Origin: Novosphingobium sp. RL4
GTDB taxonomy: Bacteria > Pseudomonadota > Alphaproteobacteria > Sphingomonadales > Sphingomonadaceae
Assembly: GCF_035658495.1 (NCBI RefSeq)
Contig: NZ_CP141945.1
Span: forward strand, 955,501-1,019,500
Length of the DNA: 64,000 nt
Reading direction: 5' to 3'
The first letter of the stretch is position 1, and every line of letters begins with the position of its first letter. Of the stretch, positions 8,144 to 17,852 are shown one piece after another. The translations under genes and the position numbers were made by a program. The notes beneath the pieces were generated by a model. The model ran no database searches. It had not been told where the DNA came from and worked only from the letters and a program-made list of their open reading frames with translations.

Positions 8144-9823
8144 TTATCTGTAGGTGTAGAGCTTTACGCGCTGAATCTGCCATTTTCCGGCTTCCAGGCG
8201 GATATGGCGGCCCTGATGCGTCTGGTCTCCGTTCAGCAGGCGAAGCGGCACCCACTTGCCCGAGGCGTCGAATTTGCCCTCGAACGCCGAATCGATTCCG
8301 GCAAGCGCGGCGGCATCGGCCCTGGGCTTGAACGTCACGGTAATGCCCTGACCGGCGATCAGGTACTCCTCCGGGCCGATCTGGACGATCATCCCGCCGG
8401 CGGCGGCGATCGCCGCGGTCGTGCCGGGCTGCGTGGCATCGGCGCCGGGGTTCGCCACCGGCTTCTGGATATCGGCATAGGCGATGGTGAAGCGATAGGA
8501 GCCGATATCGCGGGTTTCCGGCTCGTAGACCAGCGTCTCGTCATAGAGCTGGCGCGGCTTGAAACCGGCCATGCGGTCGGTGCCCTGCGCGTCGAGGATA
8601 TAGGACTGAAGCTGCTGGAGCACGCCGTAGGCGTCCTTGAGCGGCCCCGGATTCTCGTCCACCGAATCGATCGAGAACGGGCCGAAGCCGATCGCGTCGA
8701 GTTGGCCGATGGCATAGAACGCGTTCGCCGGGGCCACCGGATTGCTGGAATTGTGCGCCTCGGGAATGAACAGCACGTTGTCCGGCCGCTTGTAGCGGTT
8801 CACGATGTCCACGAAGTTCGGGAAATAGATGTCGGGCGCCAGGAAATCGAGGTGCGGGCCGCCGGCCTTCCAGACGTCGAGCAGGTGCGGCAGCGGGCCG
8901 CCGCTGGGGTATTCGCCGGGGATGCGGCCCGGACGGTTGAGCGCGACATTGACGTACATCGGGATCGGATAGGCCGCCTTGCCCGCCTCCGCGAGGCGGT
9001 CGGCGAAGCGGGCGTAGTGCCAGGCCGCGAAGACTTCCGCCGCACCGTCGCCGCCGCCGAACAGGTCGTCCCACGAACCGCTGGTGCGCGCGCCGCGATC
9101 GAGCCACATCTGGCGCATGCCCGGGACGAGCGTGTCCTTGTGCGCGACGAGATAGTTCACCAGCTCGGCCGGAACGGGCTCGCGGTAGGCGGCATTGGCG
9201 GCGGCGCTGTAGTCCCGCGCGACCGGCAGCATGCCGATCTCGTTCTCCACCTGCACCATGACGACGGTGTTGTCCTTCGCATCCACCGCCTTGAGATGCG
9301 CCATGAGCGCGGCATAGGCGCGTTCGTCCGCCTTGAGGGTCTCGGCGCCGAAGGTCGAGAGGATCTCCACCCCCTGTCCGTTGGGAAGCTCTGCGCGCGG
9401 GAAGCGCCGCTGGTCGCGCTTGACCCAGGCCGGGACATAGGTGGACATGGAGTTCTTCCACGCGCCGAACCACAGGATCACCAGCTTGAGGTTGTTCGCC
9501 CGCGCCGCCTTGATCTGGAAATCGACCGAGGACCAGTCGAACGTGCCTTCCACAGGTTCGATCAGTTCCCACGACACCGGCGTCAGCACGGTGTTGAGGT
9601 TCATGTCCTTCAGCCGCTTCCAGTGCGGTTCCATGTAGGCGGCGCTGGAAGAGGCGGAATTGCTGAGTTCGCCCGCGATCATCAGCAGCGGCTTGCCATT
9701 GACGATAAGCTGCTGCGTATCGCCCTTCGCCTCCAGGCGCGGGGCATCGGCGAAAGCGGGCGCGGTGAGGCAAAGGCTCGCGGTGAGGGCCGAGACCGCC
9801 ATGAAGGCAGTGCGCAAGGTCAT
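8144..9823 (-). CDS. GH35-like beta-galactosidase family enzyme with C-terminal DUF5597-type domain
   Basis: 559 residues with a Sec signal (ALTASLCLTAPAFA). A TIM-barrel of the GH35/GH42 clan has the acid/base motif VQVENEIG near residue 180 and a likely nucleophile Glu in FIPEAHN near residue 355; the last 150 residues form a beta-rich module like DUF5597. Enzymes of this type are found in xylan and xyloglucan loci of xanthomonads and caulobacters (established association). It is the last gene of the GH3-manD-MFS-uxaC-uxuB run, its ATG overlapping the uxuB stop. Removal of a galactosyl or similar side group from xylan oligosaccharides is plausible but unproven. Confidence 0.82.
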   Translation of the reverse strand: MTLRTAFMAVSALTASLCLTAPAFADAPRLEAKGDTQQLIVNGKPLLMIAGELSNSASSSAAYMEPHWKRLKDMNLNTVLTPVSWELIEPVEGTFDWSSVDFQIKAARANNLKLVILWFGAWKNSMSTYVPAWVKRDQRRFPRAELPNGQGVEILSTFGAETLKADERAYAALMAHLKAVDAKDNTVVMVQVENEIGMLPVARDYSAAANAAYREPVPAELVNYLVAHKDTLVPGMRQMWLDRGARTSGSWDDLFGGGDGAAEVFAAWHYARFADRLAEAGKAAYPIPMYVNVALNRPGRIPGEYPSGGPLPHLLDVWKAGGPHLDFLAPDIYFPNFVDIVNRYKRPDNVLFIPEAHNSSNPVAPANAFYAIGQLDAIGFGPFSIDSVDENPGPLKDAYGVLQQLQSYILDAQGTDRMAGFKPRQLYDETLVYEPETRDIGSYRFTIAYADIQKPVANPGADATQPGTTAAIAAAGGMIVQIGPEEYLIAGQGITVTFKPRADAAALAGIDSAFEGKFDASGKWVPLRLLNGDQTHQGRHIRLEAGKWQIQRVKLYTYR

Positions 9824-11280
9824 GCGTTCTCTCCGAGGAATGCGGTAAGCACGGCGCGGGCGCCGGATGTTTCGAGATGGCCCAGATGCGCGGCCACGGC
9901 GTCAAGCGCAGCCTCATCGGGGACGGGGCCGAGCACGGCAAGCGCGGCCGCCGCGCGCGCGCGCGGGGTGGCTGCATCGCGCAGGGCATCGGCAAGGGCC
10001 TGCGCGGCGGGATCGTCGATGGCGAAGCTTTCGCCCGCGTCGGTCGTGCCTGCCTGCCAGCGCACCCAGGCCGCAATGGCCAGCGCGATGGCGGCGAAGG
10101 AACCGCCCTGCTCCCGCACCGCGCCCAGCGGCGCGAGCAGGCGTTGCGGCAGCTTCTGCGAACCGTCCATGGCGATCTGCCGGGTGCGGTGCTGGAGCGC
10201 GCTGTTGGCAAAGCGCGCCATCAGTTCCTTGCGGTAGGCGATCACATCGAGCCCGGCCGGCGGATAGAGCGTGGGCGTGACTTCGTCCCAGAGCCGCTCC
10301 ACGAAGAGCAGGCCCGCCGCGCTGCCGACGAATTCATGCACGAACCGGTCACCGGCAAGCCCGCCGAGATAGGCGATGGCCGAATGCGCGCCGTTGAGCA
10401 GGCGCAGCTTGGCTTCCTCCCACGGGGCGACGGCATCGGCAAGCTGCACGCCGAGCGCGGCAAAGTCCGGCCGCTCGCCCGCGAAGCTGTCCTCGATCAC
10501 CCATTGCAGGAAGGGTTCGGCCTTGACCATGGCGCGGTCTTCCACCCCGATCAGCGCGGCGAGACCGGCAATGTCCTCGTCCGTGGTGGCGGGCACGATG
10601 CGGTCCACCATGGTGGCGGGGAAGCTGCAGCTTTCCGAAATCCACGCGGCGAGCGCCGGATCGTGCGCCTCTGCCATGGCAAGCACGGCGCCTTTCAGCA
10701 ACGCGCCGTTGTGGGGCAGGTTGTCGCAAGAGAGGATCGAGAGCGGGGCCAGCCCCTGCGCGCGCCGCCGCGCCAGCGCCGCGACAAGGAAGCCCGCCGC
10801 CGTGCGCGGACGCTCCAGCCCGGCGAGATCGGCGGCAATATCCGCGTCTTCGGCCATGAGCTTGCCGGTCTTGCGGTTGAGGCAATAGCCCTTCTCGGTC
10901 ACCGTCAGGGTGACGAGATGCGTATCGGGCGAAGCCAGCGCGGCCACCACCGCCTCCGGGTCTTCCGGCGCGACCAGCACGCGCTGCACCGCGCCCATGA
11001 TCTGCGGGGTCTGCACCTCTCCCTCGCGCACGAGCAGGGTGTAGAGCCCGTCCTGCGGCGCCATCTGCTCCCGCACTGAGGCCGAGCGCAGCGAAACGCC
11101 GATCACGCCCCAGCGCAGGTCGCCCGAGGCGAGCGCCGCCTCGAACACGGCGGCCTGATGCGCGCGGTGGAAGGCACCGATGCCGAGGTGGACGACCCCC
11201 GCCGAAACCGCCGCGCGGTCATAGGCAGGGCGCGCGACGGAGGCCGGAACCTGGCCGAGCGTTTCAGCGCACAGCCTCAC
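9820..11280 (-). CDS. uxuB: Mannitol dehydrogenase-family oxidoreductase, probable D-fructuronate reductase
   Basis: 486 residues of the long-chain mannitol dehydrogenase family. The N terminus holds a Rossmann fold (VVHLGIGAFHRAHQA), and the C-terminal domain carries the family signature KLRLLNGAHSAIAYLG. UxuB reduces D-fructuronate to D-mannonate with NADH. The role is supported by its place between uxaC, which makes fructuronate, and manD, which uses mannonate. It starts with GTG overlapping the uxaC stop (GTGA), and its own stop overlaps the next ATG, so translation is coupled throughout. Mannitol or tagaturonate (UxaB) activity is the alternative; context favours UxuB. Confidence 0.88.
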   Translation of the reverse strand: MRLCAETLGQVPASVARPAYDRAAVSAGVVHLGIGAFHRAHQAAVFEAALASGDLRWGVIGVSLRSASVREQMAPQDGLYTLLVREGEVQTPQIMGAVQRVLVAPEDPEAVVAALASPDTHLVTLTVTEKGYCLNRKTGKLMAEDADIAADLAGLERPRTAAGFLVAALARRRAQGLAPLSILSCDNLPHNGALLKGAVLAMAEAHDPALAAWISESCSFPATMVDRIVPATTDEDIAGLAALIGVEDRAMVKAEPFLQWVIEDSFAGERPDFAALGVQLADAVAPWEEAKLRLLNGAHSAIAYLGGLAGDRFVHEFVGSAAGLLFVERLWDEVTPTLYPPAGLDVIAYRKELMARFANSALQHRTRQIAMDGSQKLPQRLLAPLGAVREQGGSFAAIALAIAAWVRWQAGTTDAGESFAIDDPAAQALADALRDAATPRARAAAALAVLGPVPDEAALDAVAAHLGHLETSGARAVLTAFLGENA

Positions 11281-12689
11281 AGCTTGTACGCCGCCTTGAC
11301 GAGATCGTAGGCGAGCGCGCGCGCCACTTCGTGGGCCTCGTCCTCGGGCAGGCGATGTTCGGCGACCAGCTGCGCCAGCCAGGCACAGTCCATCCGCCGG
11401 GCCACGTCGTGCCGGGCCGGGATCGAGAGGAAGGCGCGGGTATCGTCATTGAAGCCGACGGTGTTGTAGAAGCCGCCGGTTTCGGTCGCACGTTCGCGGA
11501 AACGGCGCATGCCTTCGGGGGAATCGTGGAACCACCACGGCGGGCCGAGCCGCAGCGAGGGATAGTGCCCGGCCAGCGGCGCCAGTTCGCGCGAGTAGAC
11601 GTCCTCATCGAGCGTGAAGAGGATCAGGGTCAGGCGCGGATCGTTGCCGTAACGGTCGAGCAGGGGCTTGAGCGCCTCCACGAATTCGCCCGGCATCGGA
11701 ATGTCGCCGCCCTTGTCCCGCCCGAAACGGTCGAGCACGGCCTTGTTGTGGCTGCGATGGACGGCGGGGTGAAGCTGCATGACCATGCCGTCCTCCACGC
11801 TCATCCCCGCCATTTCGGTGAGGATCTGGGCGCGGAACAGTTCGGCATCCTGCTTGCTCGCCCCTGCCAGCACGCGCTGGTAGAGCGCCTCGCAGTCTTC
11901 GGGCGAAAGGTCGGCGGTCAGGGCGCTGGGGTGGCCGTGATCGGTCGAGGTGGCCCCCGCCTCGCGGAAGCGGGCGCGGTGGAAGCGGTGCGCGGCAAGA
12001 TAGCCCGCGTAAGTCGAGACGTCCTCACCCGCCATCTCGCCGAACTTCGCGACCTTTTCGGCGAAGCCCGGCGTTTCGGGATCGACCACCGGATCGGGGC
12101 GATAGGCGGTGACGACGCGGCCGTTCCAGCCGCTTTCCCGGATCGCGCGGTGATGGGCCAGCGGGTCCAGCGGGCCTTCGGTGGTGGCGATCAGTTCGAT
12201 GTTGAACTTTTCGAACAGCGCGCGGGGGCGGAACGCCTCGGTCTTCAGCGCGGCGTCGATCACTTCGTAATAGTGGTCCGCCGTCGTCTCATCCAGCAGC
12301 ACGTCCAGCCCGAAGACTTCGGCAAAGACCCAGTCCAGCCACATGCGCGAAGGCGTGCCCCGGAACAGGTGGTAGTGCTTCGCGAAGATGCTCCAGATCT
12401 TGCGCGGGTCCTGCTCCACCGGGCTGCCGTCTACGCTGGGCACGCCCAGCGATTCCAGCGCGACGCCCTGCGAATAGAGCATGCGGAACACATAGTGGTC
12501 CGGCACGATCAGCAGCGAGGCCGGGTCCGTGAACGGCTCGTCATAAGCGAACCATGCCGGATCGGTATGGCCGTGCGGGCTGACGATCGGCAGGGCCTTC
12601 ACGCCCTCGTAAAGCGCGCGCGCGATGGCGCGGGTGCCGGGGTCGGCCGGGAACAGGCGATCGGGATGGAGAACGAGAGGACGCGTCAT
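11277..12689 (-). CDS. uxaC: Glucuronate (uronate) isomerase
   Basis: 470 residues, the normal length of UxaC, which converts D-glucuronate to D-fructuronate (and galacturonate to tagaturonate) in the cytoplasm. The N-terminal metal-site motif SPHGHTDP is present, followed by the family's LLIVPDHYVFRMLYSQG segment. Later motifs such as RFGRDKGGDIPMPGEF are also as expected. ATG 12689 overlaps the transporter stop (ATGA), and its stop overlaps the uxuB GTG. In this locus the substrate is most likely glucuronate released by the GH67 enzyme. Confidence 0.94.
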   Translation of the reverse strand: MTRPLVLHPDRLFPADPGTRAIARALYEGVKALPIVSPHGHTDPAWFAYDEPFTDPASLLIVPDHYVFRMLYSQGVALESLGVPSVDGSPVEQDPRKIWSIFAKHYHLFRGTPSRMWLDWVFAEVFGLDVLLDETTADHYYEVIDAALKTEAFRPRALFEKFNIELIATTEGPLDPLAHHRAIRESGWNGRVVTAYRPDPVVDPETPGFAEKVAKFGEMAGEDVSTYAGYLAAHRFHRARFREAGATSTDHGHPSALTADLSPEDCEALYQRVLAGASKQDAELFRAQILTEMAGMSVEDGMVMQLHPAVHRSHNKAVLDRFGRDKGGDIPMPGEFVEALKPLLDRYGNDPRLTLILFTLDEDVYSRELAPLAGHYPSLRLGPPWWFHDSPEGMRRFRERATETGGFYNTVGFNDDTRAFLSIPARHDVARRMDCAWLAQLVAEHRLPEDEAHEVARALAYDLVKAAYKL

Positions 12690-14005
12690 GCTGTAGCTTT
12701 CTCGCCGTCGGGATCGGCGACCTGGTAGCGGGGAAGGATCAGGTGAATGACGGCAAGCGCCACGAGATAGGCGCAGGAGGCGACCACGAAGATCGGCTCG
12801 TAGCTGCCCACGCTTTCGAGGATGGCTCCGGCGAACTTGGCCATGAGCATGCCGCCCACGGCGCCCGAAAGGCCGCCGAGGCCGACGACCGATCCGGTCA
12901 TCCAGCGCGGCATCGTGTCACCCGGCAGAGCGTAGAGATTGGCCGAGAAGCCCTGATGGCCGGCGCAAGCAAGGCCCACCAGCGCCACCGCCGTCCACAG
13001 GCCCGGCGCGTTCGGGGCCATGGCGATCGGCACGGCGCAAAGCGCGGCGAAGAACATGGCGGTCTTGCGCGAGCGGTTGACGCTCCAGCCCCGGCCGATG
13101 AAGCGCGAGGAAGCCCAGCCGCCCAGCACCGAGCCGACGTCGGCCAGGATATAGACCGCGATCAGCGGCGGGCCGAAATCCAGCATCTTCACACCGAACT
13201 GCTTGTTGAAGAAGTCCGGCAGCCAGAACAGGAAGGTCCACCATACCGGGTCGATCAGGAAGCGGCCCAGCATATAGGCCCAGGTCTGGCGATAGCCGAA
13301 CAGCGCGCGCCACTTGACCGGGCGGGGCTTTTCCACCGGATCGGCCTCGATCCAGGCCAGTTCCTCGGCGCTGAGGTTCTTCTTGTCGCGCGGGCGGCGG
13401 TAGAAGCCCAGCCATGCCGCCAGCCACAGCACCGTGAGCAGGCCGGTGAGGATGAAGGCCCAGCGCCAGCCCAGCGTCAGCGCGATCACCGGCACCACCA
13501 GCGGCGTCAGGATCGCGCCGACGTTGGAGCCGGCGTTGAAGATGCCGATGGCGAAGGCGCGCTCGCGCTTGGGGAACCATTCGTTGGTGGCGGCGATGGC
13601 GGCGGGGAATGTCCCCGCCTCGCCGATGGCCAGCGGAATGCGGGCGATCAGCATGCCGCTGGTGGAAGTGAACAGCGCATGCGCCATGTGGCCCACGGTC
13701 CAGAGCGTCACCGCCAGCGCATAGCCCGCGCGGGCGCCGAGCCGGTCGATCAGGCGGCCGAACACGACATAGGCAATGCCGTAGCCCGCCTGGAACCAGA
13801 TCGCGAGATCGGCATAGCCGCTCTCGCTCCAGCCGTAGCGCGCCTGCAGTTCCGGCTTGAGCGTGGGCAGGACCAGCCGGTCCACATAGCTCAGGACCAC
13901 CGCCGCAAAGAGCAGCGCGCAGACGATCCAGCGGATCCGGCCCGAGGGTTTCCCCGGGCCGTTCGCGGTTTCCATGGATGGCGTCACGCCGTTCACCACG
14001 CTCAC
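12686..14005 (-). CDS. MFS hexuronate transporter, ExuT-like
   Basis: 439 residues with about 12 membrane segments of the anion:cation symporter MFS group. Family features include [16 protein letters not shown] in helix 1, [10 protein letters not shown] in the first cytoplasmic loop and [19 protein letters not shown] in helix 4, matching uronate carriers. The most upstream start is GTG 14005, which overlaps the manD stop as GTGA; an internal ATG at 13975 is possible. Placement inside the glucuronate operon supports import of glucuronate or aldouronates over the inner membrane. Confidence 0.87.
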   Translation of the reverse strand: MSVVNGVTPSMETANGPGKPSGRIRWIVCALLFAAVVLSYVDRLVLPTLKPELQARYGWSESGYADLAIWFQAGYGIAYVVFGRLIDRLGARAGYALAVTLWTVGHMAHALFTSTSGMLIARIPLAIGEAGTFPAAIAATNEWFPKRERAFAIGIFNAGSNVGAILTPLVVPVIALTLGWRWAFILTGLLTVLWLAAWLGFYRRPRDKKNLSAEELAWIEADPVEKPRPVKWRALFGYRQTWAYMLGRFLIDPVWWTFLFWLPDFFNKQFGVKMLDFGPPLIAVYILADVGSVLGGWASSRFIGRGWSVNRSRKTAMFFAALCAVPIAMAPNAPGLWTAVALVGLACAGHQGFSANLYALPGDTMPRWMTGSVVGLGGLSGAVGGMLMAKFAGAILESVGSYEPIFVVASCAYLVALAVIHLILPRYQVADPDGEKATA

Positions 14006-15213
14006 CAGTTGTACATCGTGCCGTCTTCGAGGCGGTTCACCGGCAGGAAGGCGCGGCTGTATTCGTAGCCGGCGGCCAGTTCCTCATCGATGTCCACGCC
14101 CAGCCCCGGCGCTTCGCCCGGGTGCATCATGCCGTTCTCGAAGGTATAGGCATGGGGGAAGACCGCGTCGGTTTCCGGCGTGTGGCGCATGTATTCCTGC
14201 ACGCCGAAGTTCGGCACCGAAAGGTCGAAGTGCAGGGCAGCGGCCATGCAGACCGGCGACAGGTCGGTGGCGCCGTGGCAGCCGGTGCGGATCTGGTAGA
14301 GATCGGCCAGCGCGGCGATGCGGCGCAGATGGGTGATGCCGCCTGCGTGAACCACGGTGGCGCGGATATAGTCGATCAACTGGTTCTGGATCAGGTCCTT
14401 GCAGTCCCAGATCGAGTTGAAGATCTCGCCCACGGCCAGCGGCGCAGTGGTGTGCTGGCGGATCAGCTTGAACGCTTCCTGGTTTTCGGCAGGGGTCGCG
14501 TCTTCCAGCCAGAACGGGCGATAGGGCTCCAGGTCCTTGCCCAGACGGCCCGCCTCGATCGGGGTGAGGCGGTGGTGGATATCGTGCAGCAGGTGCACGT
14601 CCCAGCCCAGCGCCTCGCGCGCGGCCTTGAACAGTTCCGGCACGACGCGCAGGTACTTCGCGGTGTTCCAGACGTTTTCGGTCGGCAGGTCGGCGTCGGC
14701 GGGCTCGTAGAAGTACTTGTCCTTGGAGACGCCGTAAGTGGAGGCCATGCCCGGCACGCCGCACTGGAGGCGGATCGCCTTGTAGCCCTGCTTCTTGTAA
14801 TCGAGCGCGACCTCGATGGTGTCCTCGATCGTCGTACCGTTGGCGTGGCCGTAGACCATCACGCCTTCGCGGCTCGCGCCGCCGAGCAGCTGGTAGACCG
14901 GAAGGCCCGCGATCTTGCCCTTGATATCCCACAGCGCCATGTCGACGGCGGCGATGGCGGTCATCGTCACCGGGCCGCGGCGCCAGTAGGCCCCCTTGTA
15001 AAGGTACTGCCAGACGTCCTCGATGCGGTGCGCGTCGCGGCCGATCAGGCAGGGGATCACATGGTCGGTCAGGTAGCTGGCGACCGACAGCTCCCGGCCG
15101 TTGAGCGTGGCGTCACCGACGCCGGTGGTGCCGTCGTCACAGGTGATCTTGAGCGTGACGAAGTTGCGTCCCGGACAGGTGATGATGACTTTGGCATCGA
15201 CGATCTTGGGCAT
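14002..15213 (-). CDS. manD: D-mannonate dehydratase, enolase superfamily (ManD type)
   Basis: 403 residues. The protein dehydrates D-mannonate to 2-keto-3-deoxy-D-gluconate. It closely matches the Novosphingobium ManD sequence as I remember it: [12 protein letters not shown] at the N terminus, [23 protein letters not shown] with the first metal Asp and catalytic His, [12 protein letters not shown] with the second metal Glu, [11 protein letters not shown] with the third, and the C-terminal LEDGTMYNW. It is a different fold from UxuA of E. coli but does the same step. ATG 15213 is preceded by GAGGA at eight bases. It lies 11 bases after the GH3 gene in the same operon. Confidence 0.93.
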   Translation of the reverse strand: MPKIVDAKVIITCPGRNFVTLKITCDDGTTGVGDATLNGRELSVASYLTDHVIPCLIGRDAHRIEDVWQYLYKGAYWRRGPVTMTAIAAVDMALWDIKGKIAGLPVYQLLGGASREGVMVYGHANGTTIEDTIEVALDYKKQGYKAIRLQCGVPGMASTYGVSKDKYFYEPADADLPTENVWNTAKYLRVVPELFKAAREALGWDVHLLHDIHHRLTPIEAGRLGKDLEPYRPFWLEDATPAENQEAFKLIRQHTTAPLAVGEIFNSIWDCKDLIQNQLIDYIRATVVHAGGITHLRRIAALADLYQIRTGCHGATDLSPVCMAAALHFDLSVPNFGVQEYMRHTPETDAVFPHAYTFENGMMHPGEAPGLGVDIDEELAAGYEYSRAFLPVNRLEDGTMYNW

Positions 15214-15224
15214 TGCGGGAATCC

Positions 15225-17606
15225 TCAGGCGATTTCGAGGGTTGTGGTCTTGAGATCGGCGCTGCTGGCGCCGACCATGATATCGAACAGGCCCGGTTCG
15301 ACGACTTCGCGCATGGCCTCGTTCCAGAGGCTGAAATCGTCGGGGCCGAGGGTAAACTCGATCCGGCGCGTTTCGCCGGGCTTCAGCGTGACACGGCGGA
15401 AACCGCGCAGTTCCATGACCGGGCGGGTGACGCTGGCGGCCTGGTCGTGGACATAGAGCTGCACCACTTCGTCGCCCGCGCGCTGGCCGGTGTTGGTCAC
15501 GTCGACAGAGACGGTGACATTGCCCGCCGTGCCGATGCGCGGTGCCGAAAGGCTGGGCGCGCCCACGCTGAACGTGGTGTAGCTGAGCCCGAAACCGAAG
15601 GGATAGAGCGGCGCGGTCTCGGTGAAGAGATAGCCGCGCTTGGCGGACGGCTTGTGGTTGTAGAAGAAGGGCACCTGCCCCACGTCCCTGACAACGGTGA
15701 CCGGCAGCTTGGCGCCGGGATTGACGTCTCCGAACAATGCCTCAGCCATGGCGGTGCCGCCTTCCTGCCCGAGATACCAGCATTCGAGGATCGCATCGGC
15801 CTGCTCGGCCACGGTGGGCCAGGAAGGCGGGCGACCGTTGAGCGCGACGACGATCACCGGCTTGCCGGTGGCCTTGAGCGCGCGGAACAGGTCGTTCTGC
15901 TCGCCCACGAGGTCAAGCTCGGTGCGGTCGCCGAGGTGGTTCCTGGCATAGCCTTCGCGGCTGGTCTGTTCGGTATCGCCAATGGCCAGCACCACCACGT
16001 CGCAGCCCTTGGCCACTTCCGCGGCCTCGGCGATCAGCGCGCGGTTCTTTGCCGGGTCCGCCAGCAGCACTTCGTTGGCCGAACGATCCTCGCTCTGCGT
16101 AATGAACACGCCCTGCGCGAAGACGACTTCGGCCTTGCCCGCGACGCGTGCCTTGATGCCTTCGACAAGGTTCACGCTCGAACGCGGTTCTGACGAATAG
16201 CCGCCAAGGCGGGTGACATTGGCGTTCGGCCCGATCACCGCGATGCGCTTCTGCGCGCCCGCCGTCAGCGGCAGGACACCGGTATTCCTGAGCAGGCAGA
16301 TCGACTTGCGCGCCGCTTCCAGCGCCAGCGCGCGGGCTTCGGCATTGGCGGTGAGTTTCGCGGAAGCCTTGGGATCGACCGGCCCCGCCTCGAACATGCC
16401 GCCGCGGAACTTCAGCGTCAGCATGTGGCGGCAGGCGGCATCGACGGCGGCAAGCGGCACCAGACCCTTGCGCACCTGATCGGCCAGCGTGCGATAGGCC
16501 TCGCCGTCCGGCAGGTCGCAATCGACGCCCGCATGGAGGGCAAGGCGCGCCGCGCCCTCGATATCGCTGGCGAGGTGGTGGAACGAGGCGAGTTCGCCGA
16601 TCGCCGCATAGTCGCTGACCACGGCGCCGTCGAAGCCCCATTCGCCGCGCAGCACGTCTTCCAGCAGCCAGCGATTGGCGTGGCTGGGGATGCCGTCGAT
16701 CTCGTTGTACGACGGCATGACGGCGGCGATGCCGGTGCGGCGCACCACTTCGCGGAACGGCGGGAAGAACGAATCGTAAAGCTCGCGCTTGCCGAGCGGG
16801 GCCGGGGCTACATTGTTGCCCGCCTCGGGCTGGCCGTGCCCGGTCATGTGCTTGAGCGTGGCGAAGACCTTGCCCTCGCCCAGTTCCTTGCCCGGCCCCT
16901 GCAGGCCGCGCACGGCGGCAACGCCCATTTCTCCGCAAAGATAGGGGTCTTCGCCGAAGGTTTCCTCGATCCGGCCCCAGCGCGGGTCGCGGGCGATGTC
17001 CACCACCGGCGAAAGCGCCAGGGTGGAACCGTGGGCGCGCACTTCGCGGCCGATCACCGACTGCACGCGCTTCACCAGATCGGTGTCGAAGCTGCCCGCC
17101 ATGGCGATGGCCTGCGGGAAGCTGGTCGCTTCGGGCGCCATGTAGCCGTGGAGCGATTCCTCATGGAACAGCACCGGAATGCCGAGCCGGGTCTGCTCGC
17201 GCGCCCATTTCTGGGCGGCGTTGACGAAGGCGATGGTATCGGCAGGCTTGCGCCAGCGCCCGGTCACTTCGGTGCCGGTGTTGTTGGCCGTGGCCGCGCC
17301 GCCCCGGTCGGACGGGCGGGCGATCTGGCCGATGCCGTCGGGATGGGCCTTGCTGGCGCGAACCGGATCGAAAGCGCGCGATTCGTCCATGATCTCGCGC
17401 TTGCGGGTGGAAAGCGTGACGAGCTGGGCCACCTTCTCGTCCAGCGTCATGCGGGCCATCAGGTCCTTCACGCGCAGGTCTACGGGAACCTTGGGGTCCT
17501 TGTAGAGCGGCGCGGCGGCGCGCGCGGAAACCGGAAGGAAGGCCAGCATCGAGGCGCCCGCGCCCCAGCGCAGCAGTTCGCGGCGTTTCACGGGGGCGGC
17601 GATCAT
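15225..17606 (-). CDS. GH3-family glycosidase, probable beta-xylosidase, Tat-exported
   Basis: 793 residues. The N terminus carries a Tat-like signal (KRRELLRWG, then a hydrophobic stretch ending ARAAA). A GH3 barrel is followed by the alpha/beta sandwich and a C-terminal fibronectin-like domain ([11 protein letters not shown]). The nucleophile Asp332 lies in VVSDYAAIG, and KHMTGHG holds the sugar-binding Lys-His pair. ATG 17606 has no good ribosome site of its own; it overlaps the stop of a 21-codon leader with a strong one. Head of the GH3-manD-MFS-uxaC-uxuB-GH35 operon. Beta-xylosidase is inferred from context; beta-glucosidase is possible. Confidence 0.9.
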   Translation of the reverse strand: MIAAPVKRRELLRWGAGASMLAFLPVSARAAAPLYKDPKVPVDLRVKDLMARMTLDEKVAQLVTLSTRKREIMDESRAFDPVRASKAHPDGIGQIARPSDRGGAATANNTGTEVTGRWRKPADTIAFVNAAQKWAREQTRLGIPVLFHEESLHGYMAPEATSFPQAIAMAGSFDTDLVKRVQSVIGREVRAHGSTLALSPVVDIARDPRWGRIEETFGEDPYLCGEMGVAAVRGLQGPGKELGEGKVFATLKHMTGHGQPEAGNNVAPAPLGKRELYDSFFPPFREVVRRTGIAAVMPSYNEIDGIPSHANRWLLEDVLRGEWGFDGAVVSDYAAIGELASFHHLASDIEGAARLALHAGVDCDLPDGEAYRTLADQVRKGLVPLAAVDAACRHMLTLKFRGGMFEAGPVDPKASAKLTANAEARALALEAARKSICLLRNTGVLPLTAGAQKRIAVIGPNANVTRLGGYSSEPRSSVNLVEGIKARVAGKAEVVFAQGVFITQSEDRSANEVLLADPAKNRALIAEAAEVAKGCDVVVLAIGDTEQTSREGYARNHLGDRTELDLVGEQNDLFRALKATGKPVIVVALNGRPPSWPTVAEQADAILECWYLGQEGGTAMAEALFGDVNPGAKLPVTVVRDVGQVPFFYNHKPSAKRGYLFTETAPLYPFGFGLSYTTFSVGAPSLSAPRIGTAGNVTVSVDVTNTGQRAGDEVVQLYVHDQAASVTRPVMELRGFRRVTLKPGETRRIEFTLGPDDFSLWNEAMREVVEPGLFDIMVGASSADLKTTTLEIA

Positions 17607-17668
17607 GCGCGCACCGCTACGGACGAAAGGCGCGATCCCGCAAGCGTCAGACAAACCGGAAAAATCAT
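17603..17668 (-). CDS. Possible 21-residue leader peptide coupled to the GH3 gene
   Basis: A short frame whose ATG follows directly on a strong GGGGAGGAAG ribosome site and whose TGA overlaps the GH3 start as ATGA. The peptide begins MIFPVCLTLAG and ends VAVRA. It may act only to load ribosomes onto the GH3 message. Alternatively, it may be a chance frame, with the GH3 protein starting at a non-standard codon upstream. No homologue is recognised. Confidence 0.45.
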   Translation of the reverse strand: MIFPVCLTLAGSRLSSVAVRA

Positions 17669-17749
17669 CTTCCTCCCCTGCATCCCCGGACCCTTTCGGC
17701 CCATTTCCCAATCGGGCGGCAAAGTGTGTTGCCTGCCCGGAACTTTATG

Positions 17750-17763
17750 TGGTAGCGCTATCA
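17750..17763. promoter_or_regulatory. LacI-type operator, site D (between GH3 operon and GH67 gene)
   Basis: TGGTAGCGCTATCA, identical to site B. It sits in the divergent region, 144 bases before the GH3 start and about 90 before the GH67 start, so one bound repressor could control both directions. Confidence 0.8.
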
Positions 17764-17852
17764 TGCGCGACAACGAACAAGCTTGTCAATGGCATCGCCG
17801 CGCTAATTAAATTTCGGCCACCGGGCCACGATCTGGGACACAGGGGAGGATG

